DNA of 64,000 bases from Clarireedia homoeocarpa (Eukaryota > Ascomycota > Leotiomycetes > Helotiales > Rutstroemiaceae): contig LNKV01000053.1 of NCBI GenBank assembly GCA_001465935.1, positions 1 to 64,000 of the forward strand. Reading direction: 5' to 3'. This document shows positions 55,049 to 64,000 of this stretch, piece after piece; position 1 is the first letter of the stretch; each line of letters starts with the position of its first letter. Below the pieces are notes generated by a model. That model did no database searches. It saw nothing but the letters and a program-made list of their open reading frames with translations, and was not told the DNA's origin. Position numbers and translations under genes: made by a program.

Positions 55049-56341
55049 TTATTGCTCAGGCACCAAATAGCTCCACTCATGTTCCTCATCACCATATTGC
55101 CTCGCCTCAATCCACTGCTTCATCTTCAAGGCAACCTCACCAGCTTCTTCGTCAACTTTTAGACCACACTCGACCAACCCTCCCTTCCAGCTAATATTCC
55201 TCACCGGGCTCACAATAGCCGCGGTACCTGCTCCGAATGCTTCCAGTAAACGCCCCTCCTTTGCCGCATCGGATAACTCCCTCATCGTATATTTACGCTC
55301 CGATATGATCCACCCCTCAGGCGCAAGCTTCTCACGAGCCAATGATAGAACAGAGTCTCGTGTGACACCCTCGAGAATGGTACCATCCAAAGGAGCAGTA
55401 ATCAATTCCTTCTGGCCCGTCTCCTTGTTCTTAACAGCCACAAACATGTTCATAGTCCCAACCTCGGTGACGAATTCTTCCTCGCCAAACAACCATAGGT
55501 TCTGATGGAAACCCCTCTTAGCTGCCTCAAGTTGTGGCACTATACAAGGAGCATAGTTTGCGCCTAGCTTCTTATCTCCCACTCCTCCCGGCCACGCTCT
55601 TACTGCGTAATCTGTTGCCTCTAACGAGATGGCCTTGAATCCGGTCGGGTAATATGGTCCTACCGGCGACGCAATCAGATACAGCAACGCTGATCCCGGT
55701 GGTCCAACACCAAGTGTTCTTTGTGTACCAATCATCGTCGGTCTCAAGTATAACGAATAACCCTTTGTATCAGGAATAAATCGTTTTTCCATAGCAGCAA
55801 ACTTCGCAATCAATTTGATCATCGCCGAGCCGTCGAATGTAGGCAGGGCTATGCGCGCAGAGGACTTGTTCATGCGTTCCATGTTCTTGTTGGGCCGGAA
55901 GAGCCGCACTCTGCCGTTCTTGTCTTTGTATGCTTTCATACCCTCGAAGCATTCGAAGGCGTAATGAAAGACGCAGGAGGCGGGGTCGAGGGAAAGGTTC
56001 TGGTAGGGTGTTATGCGGGCGGGGAGCCATCCTTCTGAGGCGGTCCATTCAACGCTGAGCATATGATCTATGAGCGGTCAGCAAGTACGAAACTGGACAC
56101 CATTGACATGATGTGCCTTGCCAGTGAATGTCCTTCCAAAGACCAATTCGTTCGGTGGAACAAGTTCCTTGGGTGTAGTGGTCTTAGTTATCGATAGCTT
56201 GGTCGGATCGATATCCTGGAGTTTCGCCGTCGACGCAGCTTTGGCTTGGATACTATATGCTCTATATGACTCCCATGCTCCCATGAACCTCGCAGATGGG
56301 GCTTGGAAGGCAGCCCGCTTGGGGAGCAATTGACAGAGCAT
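55049..56341 (-). CDS. Branched-chain amino acid aminotransferase, mitochondrial
   Basis: A PLP enzyme that interconverts Leu, Ile and Val with their 2-oxo acids. Exons 56341-56122 and 56067-55049 give 412 residues. The N-terminus MLCQLLPKRAAFQAPSARFM looks like a mitochondrial presequence. The body has LVPPNELVFGRTFT, DHMLSVEW, HYAFECFEGMKAYK, YLRPTMIGTQ, and GGVGDKKLGANYAP, with the PLP-binding Lys at about 240. LFGEEEFVTEVGTMN and LEAFGAGTAAIVSPV come later. The junction fits the family (TFT-D-HML) only if the intron starts GCAAGG at 56121, a GC-AG intron of 54 bp with branch GCTGAC. A GT donor further on (GTGTCC) would leave a 33 bp intron and 7 extra residues. Confidence 0.92.
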
Positions 56342-57224
56342 TTTCACGGGAAAGGAGGATTGCAATTGACTGATGACCTCGGAGTGGGATATTTAGGCCT
56401 CTTTATATGTAATATCCCACTGCTGTGCGGAAAGCGTCGGAGTTCTGGGGCACGTTTACTTTTTGGTGACAGTCACAGAATAATTTACAGAAATGCTTTG
56501 GATTTGCATGCTCCGAATCGGAGGTGAGCATTATCCTATCAGATTGCAAGGATTGTCGATAAAGTAAGTGTGGCTTGCTACTCTCTGCAGTGTAAAGTGG
56601 CCTACTTGGGACGACATGTTGTACTTTGTCCTAGAAAGCTCAACGTGTAAGAATGGGTTGTAGGAGAAATGGAAGATCCTATCGTAGCCAGGAGATGTTC
56701 GGTAGGTGGCGCATTACATCGGATCTCACTTCATTCACCATACCAGGGAGAGGGGAACGAGGGAAGGGACTCTGTTGCATTGCGATTCCGGCATTACGTA
56801 AGCAGTGCTAATAGAGGATCGGAATACTAGAAAGAAAACTAATATAATACAACTTCTTGCAAGTAGTTTTATTAAGAGCTTTCTTGTAGATAGTTCAAGG
56901 AAAGGTTTTGTTAGAGAGTTAGAATAAAGGAGCTGTTATGACCAGGTCACGTGGCGACCAAGGGACCTGAGGCTCAGATATTACCGCAACCTTACAATTT
57001 TGTCCACAGTGAAAAGTGCACCAACAATCTATACAACAATTCCGCGGAAAAGTGTTTCGGAAAAGCTTACCATACAAAGTCAACCCTTTCGTAAGAGGAA
57101 TTGTCTTAGCCTACGAAAATTCATTCGCTAATTGCCACATATCCTCTAGCATTGTTCGTTTTATGCATAAGGTTGCCAGACGAGATTGTGAGGCGCCAGC
57201 ATTGGCGGCAGAAGAGCTGCGAAG
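56342..57224. promoter_or_regulatory. Divergent promoter, aminotransferase/SCY1-like
   Basis: This is 883 bp between divergent starts. No gene is recognised. TGTTATGACCAGGTCACGTG near 56935 looks like the start of another LTR-like remnant (compare GACCTTAGGCTCAGGGA near 23129), but no matching end is found. Promoter elements for leucine-type control were not identified. Confidence 0.4.
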
Positions 57225-60200
57225 ATGTTCAGTTCCGCTCTGAAATCCTTCACATCGAACATAAATTCGAATTATTCCATATCACCCACGCCCAGTGCAT
57301 ATTCAGGACCATGGAAGATATACGATGCGAAAAAGAAAGGCGTCGGGAAACCCGCATCGGTCTTCGTGCTGGATCGCAAATCGCTGGATGCGCATACTGG
57401 GTCTTTGGGACGGTCGAGTGCATCTTCGATGAAAAAAGCCACGGAAGAGGTGGTGGAAAGATTAAAGAAGGAGGCTTCGTCGTTAGCAAGGCTGCGACAT
57501 CCTAATATTCTGGAACTGGTGGAACCTGTGGAGGAAACTAGGAATGGAGGGATACAGTTTGCGACAGAGCAGGTTACGGCATCGTTAGCTGGACTACTAC
57601 AAGAGAAGGATGAACAAGAGCGAGCTGGAGGAATTAATGGACGGACGAGTCGATATGTTACCGAGGACTCAGAGGGTGGTCGAAGGAGGAGACAAGTTGA
57701 GATAGACGAATTGGAGATACAAAAGGGACTTGAGCAAATCAGCAAAGCACTGGAGTTTTTACATGATAACGCTGGTCTCGTACATGGGAATTTGACTCCA
57801 GATGCTATTTTTGTGAATGCGAAGGTGAGATTATTGTCAACTGCATAATTGTCCTGGGACTGATATTTTTCGCAGTCTGATTGGAAAATTAGTGGATTGG
57901 GCTTCTCAAGTCCGCCTGATAACTCCACAAAAACTTCTACTGTGCAGCCCATCAGTTTGTCTGAAGTCCTCAATATCGATCCTCGCCTTCCTCGTTCTGT
58001 ACAAATAAATCTCGACTATTCTTCCCCTGATTTCGTCCTCGATACGAATCTGAATTGTGGGGCGGATATGTTCTCCTTGGGTCTACTGATAGTGGCTCTT
58101 TACAACTCGCCTCATACATCACCATTACAGGCCAATGGTAGCATTTCTACTTACAAACGTCTATTTACTTCTTCTTCTACAATACCTTCAGTTGGTAACA
58201 GCTTTTTATGTACAAAGCCATTGCCAAGAGAGTTGAAGAATGACGTTTTGCCGCGTCTAATCACGAGACGGCCAGCGCAGCGTATGACTGCGAAGGAGTT
58301 TCAACAGAGTGCTTATTTCGATAACATTTTAATATCCACTATTCGATTCTTGGACTCTTTGCCAACGAAAACCCCAAACGAGAAGTCGCAATTCATGCGC
58401 GGATTAATGAGAGTGCTACCCTCTTTTCCAAAGAGTGTTATGGAAAAGAAAATACTACCAGCTCTCCTCGAGGAGATGAAGGATCGAGAACTTATTTCTT
58501 TGATCCTGCAAAATGTTTTCAAGATGATCGAGCTACTACCTTCGGGAAAAAGAGCCTTCACCGAAAAGATTATGCCGAAGTTGAGAGAGGTTTATTTAAA
58601 TAACCCTAAGGGTGCTGCTGCTGCTCCTGAACGTGATGCTGCTAAGGAAGCGGGGTTGATGGTATTACTGGAGAACATCAGAGCGATATCTGTAAACTGT
58701 TCCGGCAAGGAATTCAAGGACGGTAAGTATGTTGTCCATAGATGCGGATACTGAGCTAATATCTCTAGAAATCCTACCGATCGTAGCAATTTCTATCGAA
58801 TCGCCAACGCATGCTCTTGTAGATGCTGCGCTACGTACCTTACCTGTGGTCCTACCAATCCTTGACTTCTCTACTATCAAAAATGAGCTTTTCCCCGTGA
58901 TTGCATCTGTTTTCTCAAAGACGAGTAGTTTGGGAATCAAAGTTCGAGGTTTGGAAGCATTTGTCATTCTTTGTGGAGGTACAAATGATCCCAATGCAAG
59001 CAATGACGGGCTTGATGGTATCGCTGCTACAACTAAGAAGACAACATCAACACCGCTCGACAAATATACAATGCAAGAAAAGATTGTTCCACTGATACGA
59101 GCGATTAAAACAAAGGAACCAGCAGTTGCAGTAGCGGCTTTAAACGTCCTAAAACAGATCGGCGGTATTGCGGATGCCGAGTTCGTCGCCATGGACATCT
59201 TACCCATCTTATGGAGCATGAGTTTAGGTCCTCTACTAAATCTAAAACAATTCCAATCCTTCATGGAACTCATTAAAAATCTTTCAATTCGAGTGGAATC
59301 AGAACAGACCAAAAAACTTCAAGAAATGTCAGGCACCAACGGAACGAAAGCCAATGGCACCGATGATTTCATGTCATTCGGTGCCTCCTCCGCCTTTCCA
59401 TCCGCCGTTTCAGACGACCCAGAAATGGATTTCGAGCGCCTAGTTAAAGGTGGCATGCCCACCTCCACCTCTACAAACCCCCTAGACTCTGGCTGGGACA
59501 CACAGCCTGTAAGTCCCGGCATCCAACAATCATCCGCAGTGCCGCAACCAAAAGCCCCCTCATTCTCATGGTCTACTCCATCACCTACATCCGCAACACC
59601 ATCTTATCAAACAAACTCTATCAATAATGTCCTCCGTCCTCAACCACCACCACAACCTACATCCCGCACCATAACACCCGATCTTTCCCGCTTCGATGCA
59701 TTAGCTCCTTCCGCAACCCAGTTCTCGCAGCCATTGCAGCCGCAGCCATTGCAGCCACAGCCACAAAGAACTCAATCCAATTACTCAAATCCACTCACAT
59801 CCCCACAATCTCAATCCTCATTCTCTATCCCACCACCTCTCTCCTCATCCTCATCCTTTTCACAGCCTATGCAACCACAAAGTACATCTTCATCCTCTTC
59901 AGCATTCGGTAAACCAGCGTCAAACACAAGTTCTATCAACTGGAGTGCAGCAGCTAAGCCGAATCCTTGGGGTGCGAGTCCGATTTCGCCGCCGCCGGGA
60001 TCCGGATCGAACTCTACGATGGGGACGGGGATGGCAGCGTTGTCGTTGAATCAGAATAGGCCGGCGATGGGGAGTCAACAGAGTTCGTTTTCTTTGCCGC
60101 CGCCGCCGCCGGGGGCGGGAGCGGCGCCGAATTATGGGGCGTTTGGGGGTCAGGGGATAGGAGGTGGGAGTGGGATGGGGATGGGGATGGGAATGGGAAT

Positions 60201-60279
60201 GGGAATGGGGATAGGGCAGAAGCCGGCTCAACAACAGCAGCAGAAAAGCGGGCTGGATGCTTATGAAAGTCTGTTGTGA
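57225..60279 (+). CDS. SCY1/SCYL2-like pseudokinase
   Basis: Three exons, 57225-57824, 57876-58722 and 58769-60279, give 985 residues. The N-terminal kinase-like domain starts GPWKIYDAKKKGVGKPASVF and has LKKEASSLARLRHPNIL. The catalytic loop is VHGNLTPDAIFVN (HGN in place of HRD) and the DFG position reads ISGLG, so it is a pseudokinase. A HEAT-like alpha-solenoid follows (about 350-700; FLDSLPTKTPNEKSQFMRGL, KILPALLEEMKDRELI, LPIVAISIESPTHALVDAAL). The C-terminal 270 residues are low-complexity, rich in Pro, Gln and Ser, then a Gly-Met run, and end with the acidic DAYESLL. SCYL2-type proteins act in clathrin-dependent and Golgi-endosome traffic. The start ATG at 57225 is the first before the domain. 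Confidence 0.92.
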
Positions 60280-61309
60280 GAGAAGAAAAAAAAGACAGTA
60301 GTGTTTGTTTCTTTCGGTGCAGTCTATGCTTGAGGGCTAGGTTCAGGACAAGAGGCGATCACGAAAAGGCAACCGGGAAGGCAGGGGAAAGGAAAATGGA
60401 AAGTAAAGTGTCTAGGCTTAGACGACATATGGACAGTGAATCGTGGTATATCGTTTCTGGTGGGCGTATATGGAGTTGGACGGAAACTGTTGGGGTATAG
60501 TATGTTATGTAGAAGATTATGATAAGTAGAAGAGGGGGAGGGGGAGGATAATAATGATGTCGATTGAATGATATATAAACCCAGACGAGATTGAAGTCCT
60601 CCCTTGGCGTCATATATCGCGTGGAATACGATTGTGTGATATGAGCATCTGGAATAAGACACCAATGATTCAAATGTTGGATGTGAGAACAATATGATGT
60701 TGAGTTCCACTACATAGCTACTTCCAATATACTATTCTGTATCTTACACACTACTGTACATTATATACATCTACATGTACACTGCCAGTGAATTCAAGTC
60801 AAGTCAAGTCAAGTCAAGTACCAGATTTAGAGGTTAGAATCACACTACTAGAGCACTAAGATTGTATTTGATACTCTTAGAATACTATACTTCTCTCTTT
60901 AGTTTCATCAACTCTAGAAACCAAATAGTAGAGTCCACTAGTAGAGTAGGTATACTAACTACCTAATAGACTATCTCTAAACCTCGATATTCAACCAAAA
61001 TGTATCCTTGAGATCTGTATTCTAATAGTAGATATATGAACTCTTGATTATCATATTATAAGTTACTTATTTTCATATCATACTTGGATCATTAGATATA
61101 TAATCCGTATGACAAGAAATCAATGAATTTAGAATCGGTAATTTGAAGTTGGTCAGATGGTTAGTATATCTACTAGTTGTCGGAATTATGTATATTTTGT
61201 TTCTTTACAAATAACAAATTTCTTATGTAATTCGGTTTTCCCAACTAGAAAACTAACTAAGTTATTGTATATGATATTCTATATTGGTGTTTAGAGGTGT
61301 ACTTGAAGA
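60280..61309. other. Intergenic with pentanucleotide repeat
   Basis: A low-complexity AT-rich interval with six TCAAG units (listed separately) and many TACTA-type motifs. No gene is recognised. Confidence 0.45.
60794..60823. repeat. Pentanucleotide microsatellite TCAAG x6
   Basis: Six perfect TCAAG units. Confidence 0.95.
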
Positions 61310-62640
61310 TCAGATAATATCGAACACATCATCTTCATCACCAACCGCCGTTCCCGCCCTCCTTGCCCTCCTCGCTCTCACCTTATCAAAAGCATCTTCC
61401 TGCATCAACCCATTAACATAACACCCTCCCACAAACAAATACCTCTTATCAACCCCCATCTTGCCACTTGCCACAGCAAGCGGTCTCAAAACTACCGGAA
61501 TCGGCAACCCCCTCCCCAACGCCAGCACATCGCCGCCCGGGGCACCACCCCCATCCTCCCACCGTCCGCTTCCTCCGCTACATATATCCTCCGCCCATTC
61601 ACAAGATTCACCACGTCAAACCCGAACTCCTGGACGAATTCTTCGAGGAACCCGCTGTCGATGTAAGGGCCTAAGACGGAGTCTAGGATGTCGTTTAGGT
61701 CCGAGTCGGATACCCCCATTTGATCCCGGATGAGGTGTTGTTTGTAGGTTTGAGGATTTCTTCCCATTTGGGCCAGAGGAGGGCGGCGGCGAGGGAGTTT
61801 TGGAGAGGGTGGGAGTCTTGTTCTCCTCCTCCTCCTCCTCCTCCTCCTTCTTCTTCTTCTTCTTCATGATGGTCGTCGTCGTCGTCGTCGTCGTCGTCGG
61901 CAAAAGTATCACCCTTTCGATTCAAAATATCCATTACCTCCGAAAGAGAAATCGGCAAACCAGCCGCAAGCAGCGCAAGTCGCTGCATCGAGATTCATTC
62001 GCGCAGCTCCATCTTCACCCCATCTGCATCCGGATCCAGGATTTACGAAAACTGCTATATTCGCCTGGTACAGCGAGATCTTTCAGCGACGTGCGCGTTA
62101 TATCGGGGTCGAGAATCGCAATGCGGCTGATGATGATTCCACGGAGACGGAGGGTGAGTGGGTTTTGGGGAGTAGTGCGTTGGCTGAAGGGTATGTGGGG
62201 CAGGATTTCCGGTCGAGGGGATTGAGGTGTAAATTCACCGCCGGCGCGGAAGTTCAGGGTGGTTTCTGGCACCATGGCGCAGGGAGTTGGCCAGATAGGA
62301 ACGGTATCCTCTTCTTGTCTCCAATCCGGAACCCAAGACGGTAATCTGAACTTCGCATCCTCATCCTCCTTCGTCTTCTTTCCCCAATTACCCTTCCCTT
62401 TCTCCCTCCACCTCCTCTCCCTTTCCAGCAAGCCCTCCCCTGCACCATGATCCACCGCTACCAACAGCGCCGGATTCCTTCCCAGCAATACTCTCGCAAA
62501 CCTCTCATACACCTCCTCTACTCCAACTCCATAATCCACCGGCATCTCCTCCCTATCCCAATCCCCCAACATCGGCAACACAGCATACACTTTATCCCTC
62601 TGATCCGTGGCTTTGCATCCTCTTGTAAAAACAAGCAAAT
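61310..62640 (-). pseudogene. HET-type protein, truncated and frameshifted
   Basis: The minus strand keeps the C-terminal two thirds of a fungal HET (heterokaryon incompatibility) protein. It begins at FTRGCKATDQRDKVYAVLPML, the segment that normally follows the HET domain, then VDYGVGVEEVYERFARVLL, LPSWVPDWR and a later VNGRRIYVAEEADGGRMG. It ends RYLFVGGCYVNGLMQEDAF. The pieces lie in different frames, with slips near 61990-62015 and near 61530. A long simple-sequence run (GGAGGA, GACGAC, CTTCTT-type, about 61820-61905) lies between. The HET domain is missing: the sequence abuts a hairpin element at 62641 and then the neighbouring carrier gene. It is a decayed remnant. Intact relatives trigger cell death on fusion of unlike hyphae. 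Confidence 0.7.
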
Positions 62641-62725
62641 AACTTTTATGGGACTGGATTACCGGGGGGCGGCAACGCCCGCTGGTAATCCAGTGCCATA
62701 AAAGTGTGACGCTCTACCTACTTAG
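62641..62725. repeat. Fold-back (hairpin) element copy 2
   Basis: Arms at 62642-62663 (ACTTTTATGGGACTGGATTA...) and 62684-62705 are inverted copies with one mismatch over 22 bp. Read on the minus strand, AAGTAGGTAGAG lies just outside one arm, as in copy 1 (17943-18014). It directly adjoins the truncated 5' end of the HET remnant, so its insertion, or a deletion at it, may have cut that gene. Confidence 0.7.
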
Positions 62726-62949
62726 CTACGTTAGTTAGTTGTAAGTGGAAGGAAGTCAAGTCTGGAGAGAGCCCTATGAACCGCGTTGAATTTGACAAGT
62801 ATTCATTCGTTCGCCCCTAAAATCGCGCGACAAGGATAATTATCCTACTGCAGCTCATCAGATAGCCAACAGATATCAAAACACCCCAGCCTTTCGGTTC
62901 ATTTTGGTTTAAATTCTAGTAGATATATGTGTTAATACATGAAATGTCT

Positions 62950-63938
62950 CTATGCCAGGTCTTTCCCGTCGCGTATCTTTCGGAAGAAATCCGTAACTCC
63001 AGTAAACACTACAAGTAGGATACCACCGCCAGGACCTAACCTCAACACCTTGGGTAAGAATCCCTTATATAGCGCACCGAAGCCTTCCTCCTTCATCACC
63101 GTCGCTAAAGCCGGCCATGCCCAGTTATACTTCGGTACCGATCCTGCTATTTTCGGGCTATTCTGAATGCGCGACTTCACCACATCCATAGGCGTATTCA
63201 GAATCGTACCAACCGTTCCACCAGTGGCTCCAGAAACAAGATTTACCAAAGTTTCTTGCTTCTTGTTGTCCGCTTTCGGTAACAGCGCCTTGACTTGAAA
63301 TATACAGCCAAAGTACCCCGCGTTCCACAAGATATGTCTCCACATGGTACTTTCCAAACCATTATACAGAGCGAGTGGACCCTCGGTTTTAACAATCTTC
63401 GTCACACAGTCGACCATTCCGGTGTACTTTCCAGCGGAGGCGCGATCCTGGAGACGAATTTTCACGAGCTCGAAGGGGACGACGACGAAAGATTCCGTTG
63501 CACCAGCGGTTGCGCCAGTCAAAACGCTAAGGGATTGGTTCATTTTGGCGACGCCAAATATGTCGCGGTAAAATTTACCCCACGATTCGTTGGCGGCGAA
63601 TTTGGTGGCACGTTTGGGGGCTTCCATTAGGATCGGGGCTTCGATACCGCGATACAGACGGGAGAAGCTGGGAGGAGGGATGTTAGCTCACTCATGGTCG
63701 AGTAGACCTGTGTCGATTTTGCCAGGTGGAGATATGGAAAAGGCTTTGAGAGGTCATACCCTTCATTCTTGATGATCTTCCGGAAACAATCGACCATGCC
63801 ATTGTAGTGATCTGCGCCTACTTCTTTTCCAGTCTGTAATTGCCTATATTTGAACCCTTAGTCACTGTCTGCGCACTCAACACAGCTGGCGCATTGAGTG
63901 CAACTTACACTCGAGTCTTTACGACGTCCAATGGGTAC
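62950..63938 (-). CDS. Mitochondrial 2-oxodicarboxylate carrier (5' partial)
   Basis: A mitochondrial carrier of the Odc1/Odc2 type, exchanging 2-oxoadipate and 2-oxoglutarate across the inner membrane. In-window exons are 63938-63909, 63843-63760 and 63667-62950. The first coding part lies beyond the window. The three-fold carrier signature is seen: YPLDVVKTRV, then VPFELVKIRLQDRASAGKYTGM, then NTPMDVVKSRIQNS. Odc-type contact residues fit: GFSRLYRGIEAPILMEAPKRATKF and YNGLESTMWRHILWNAGYFG. The end is FLPKVLRLGPGGGILLVVFTGVTD. All internal junctions are in frame. It is tail-on to the HET remnant. Confidence 0.88.
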
Positions 63939-64000
63939 CTATATACATGAGTCAGTGGATGACGGGTAGAGAAAGCTTGACAGAAAGAAGCTTCGTGGGG

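Noticed and set aside
56930..57000. Sixth LTR starting TGTTATGACC
   Set aside because: It has a TG start and CACGTG, but no matching CA end, TATATAAG box or duplication was found.
58665..60234. Minus-strand frames inside the SCY1-like gene
   Set aside because: They are antisense shadows of a well-supported coding sequence.
61490..62700. Plus-strand frames over the HET remnant
   Set aside because: They are shadows: the minus strand carries the recognisable HET-protein segments, and the plus frames follow simple-sequence runs.
1..64000. PKS, NRPS, terpene cyclase, CRISPR array or rRNA genes
   Set aside because: No signature motifs or array structure were seen on either strand. The biosynthetic potential rests on the RiPP and opine-type genes only.

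Overview
The window looks like a piece of a filamentous ascomycete nuclear genome. Genes are split by short introns (about 45-130 bp, GT...AG with CTRAY-like branch sites). The protein families are fungal: UstYa/DUF3328, STAND/NACHT, HET, RTA1 and fungal P450. AT-rich gene-poor stretches sit beside conserved housekeeping genes. A helotialean (Leotiomycetes) origin is my guess and is not demonstrated. All exon models below were built by hand from splice sites and reading-frame continuity.

Left block, 0.9-17 kb: metal and small-molecule genes. A ferric/cupric reductase (874-2930, -) and a Ctr copper transporter (4106-4766, +) are divergent around a 1.2 kb promoter holding a helically phased TGCGCA array. 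Next come a DHA1 MFS transporter (7286-9016, +), an opine dehydrogenase (9209-10315, -), a dead second ferric reductase (10968-12360, -), a SAM methyltransferase (13937-14716, -) and a P450 (15290-17014, +). Opine dehydrogenase plus methyltransferase, P450, exporter and metal-reduction genes suggests a small opine or metallophore-type pathway (inference).

Second block, 17-25 kb: a graveyard of broken genes. It holds a NACHT-ankyrin STAND gene split by a solo LTR, a gene with the frame broken by a TGA and a frameshift, a kinase fragment, and repeats. Five copies of one small solo-LTR family occur in the window, and two hairpin (fold-back) elements.

Third block, 25.9-37 kb, is the most notable. 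It reads as a fungal RiPP (dikaritin-type) cluster. A secreted precursor with six LYVWGLKK repeats (29171-29632) is followed by three UstYa/DUF3328 genes (30376-31279 -, 32232-33258 +, 35117-36021 +) and a prolyl-4-hydroxylase-type 2OG oxygenase (33664-34620, -). A divergent UstYa-like gene (25874-26596, -), a GNAT acetyltransferase and a secreted Cys-rich protein flank it. The YVWGL core matches no dikaritin core I know.

Fourth block, 37-53 kb: sparse accessory genes. They are an aegerolysin/ET79-like protein, a 12-Cys secreted protein, two orphan proteins, an RTA1-family membrane protein and a secreted berberine-bridge-type FAD oxidase, separated by long non-coding and repeat stretches.

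Right block, 53.8-64 kb: mostly conserved core genes. These are complex I subunit ESSS, a mitochondrial branched-chain aminotransferase with a probable GC-AG intron, an SCY1/SCYL2-type pseudokinase and a mitochondrial 2-oxodicarboxylate carrier (5' end outside the window). A HET-type remnant cut by a hairpin element lies among them.
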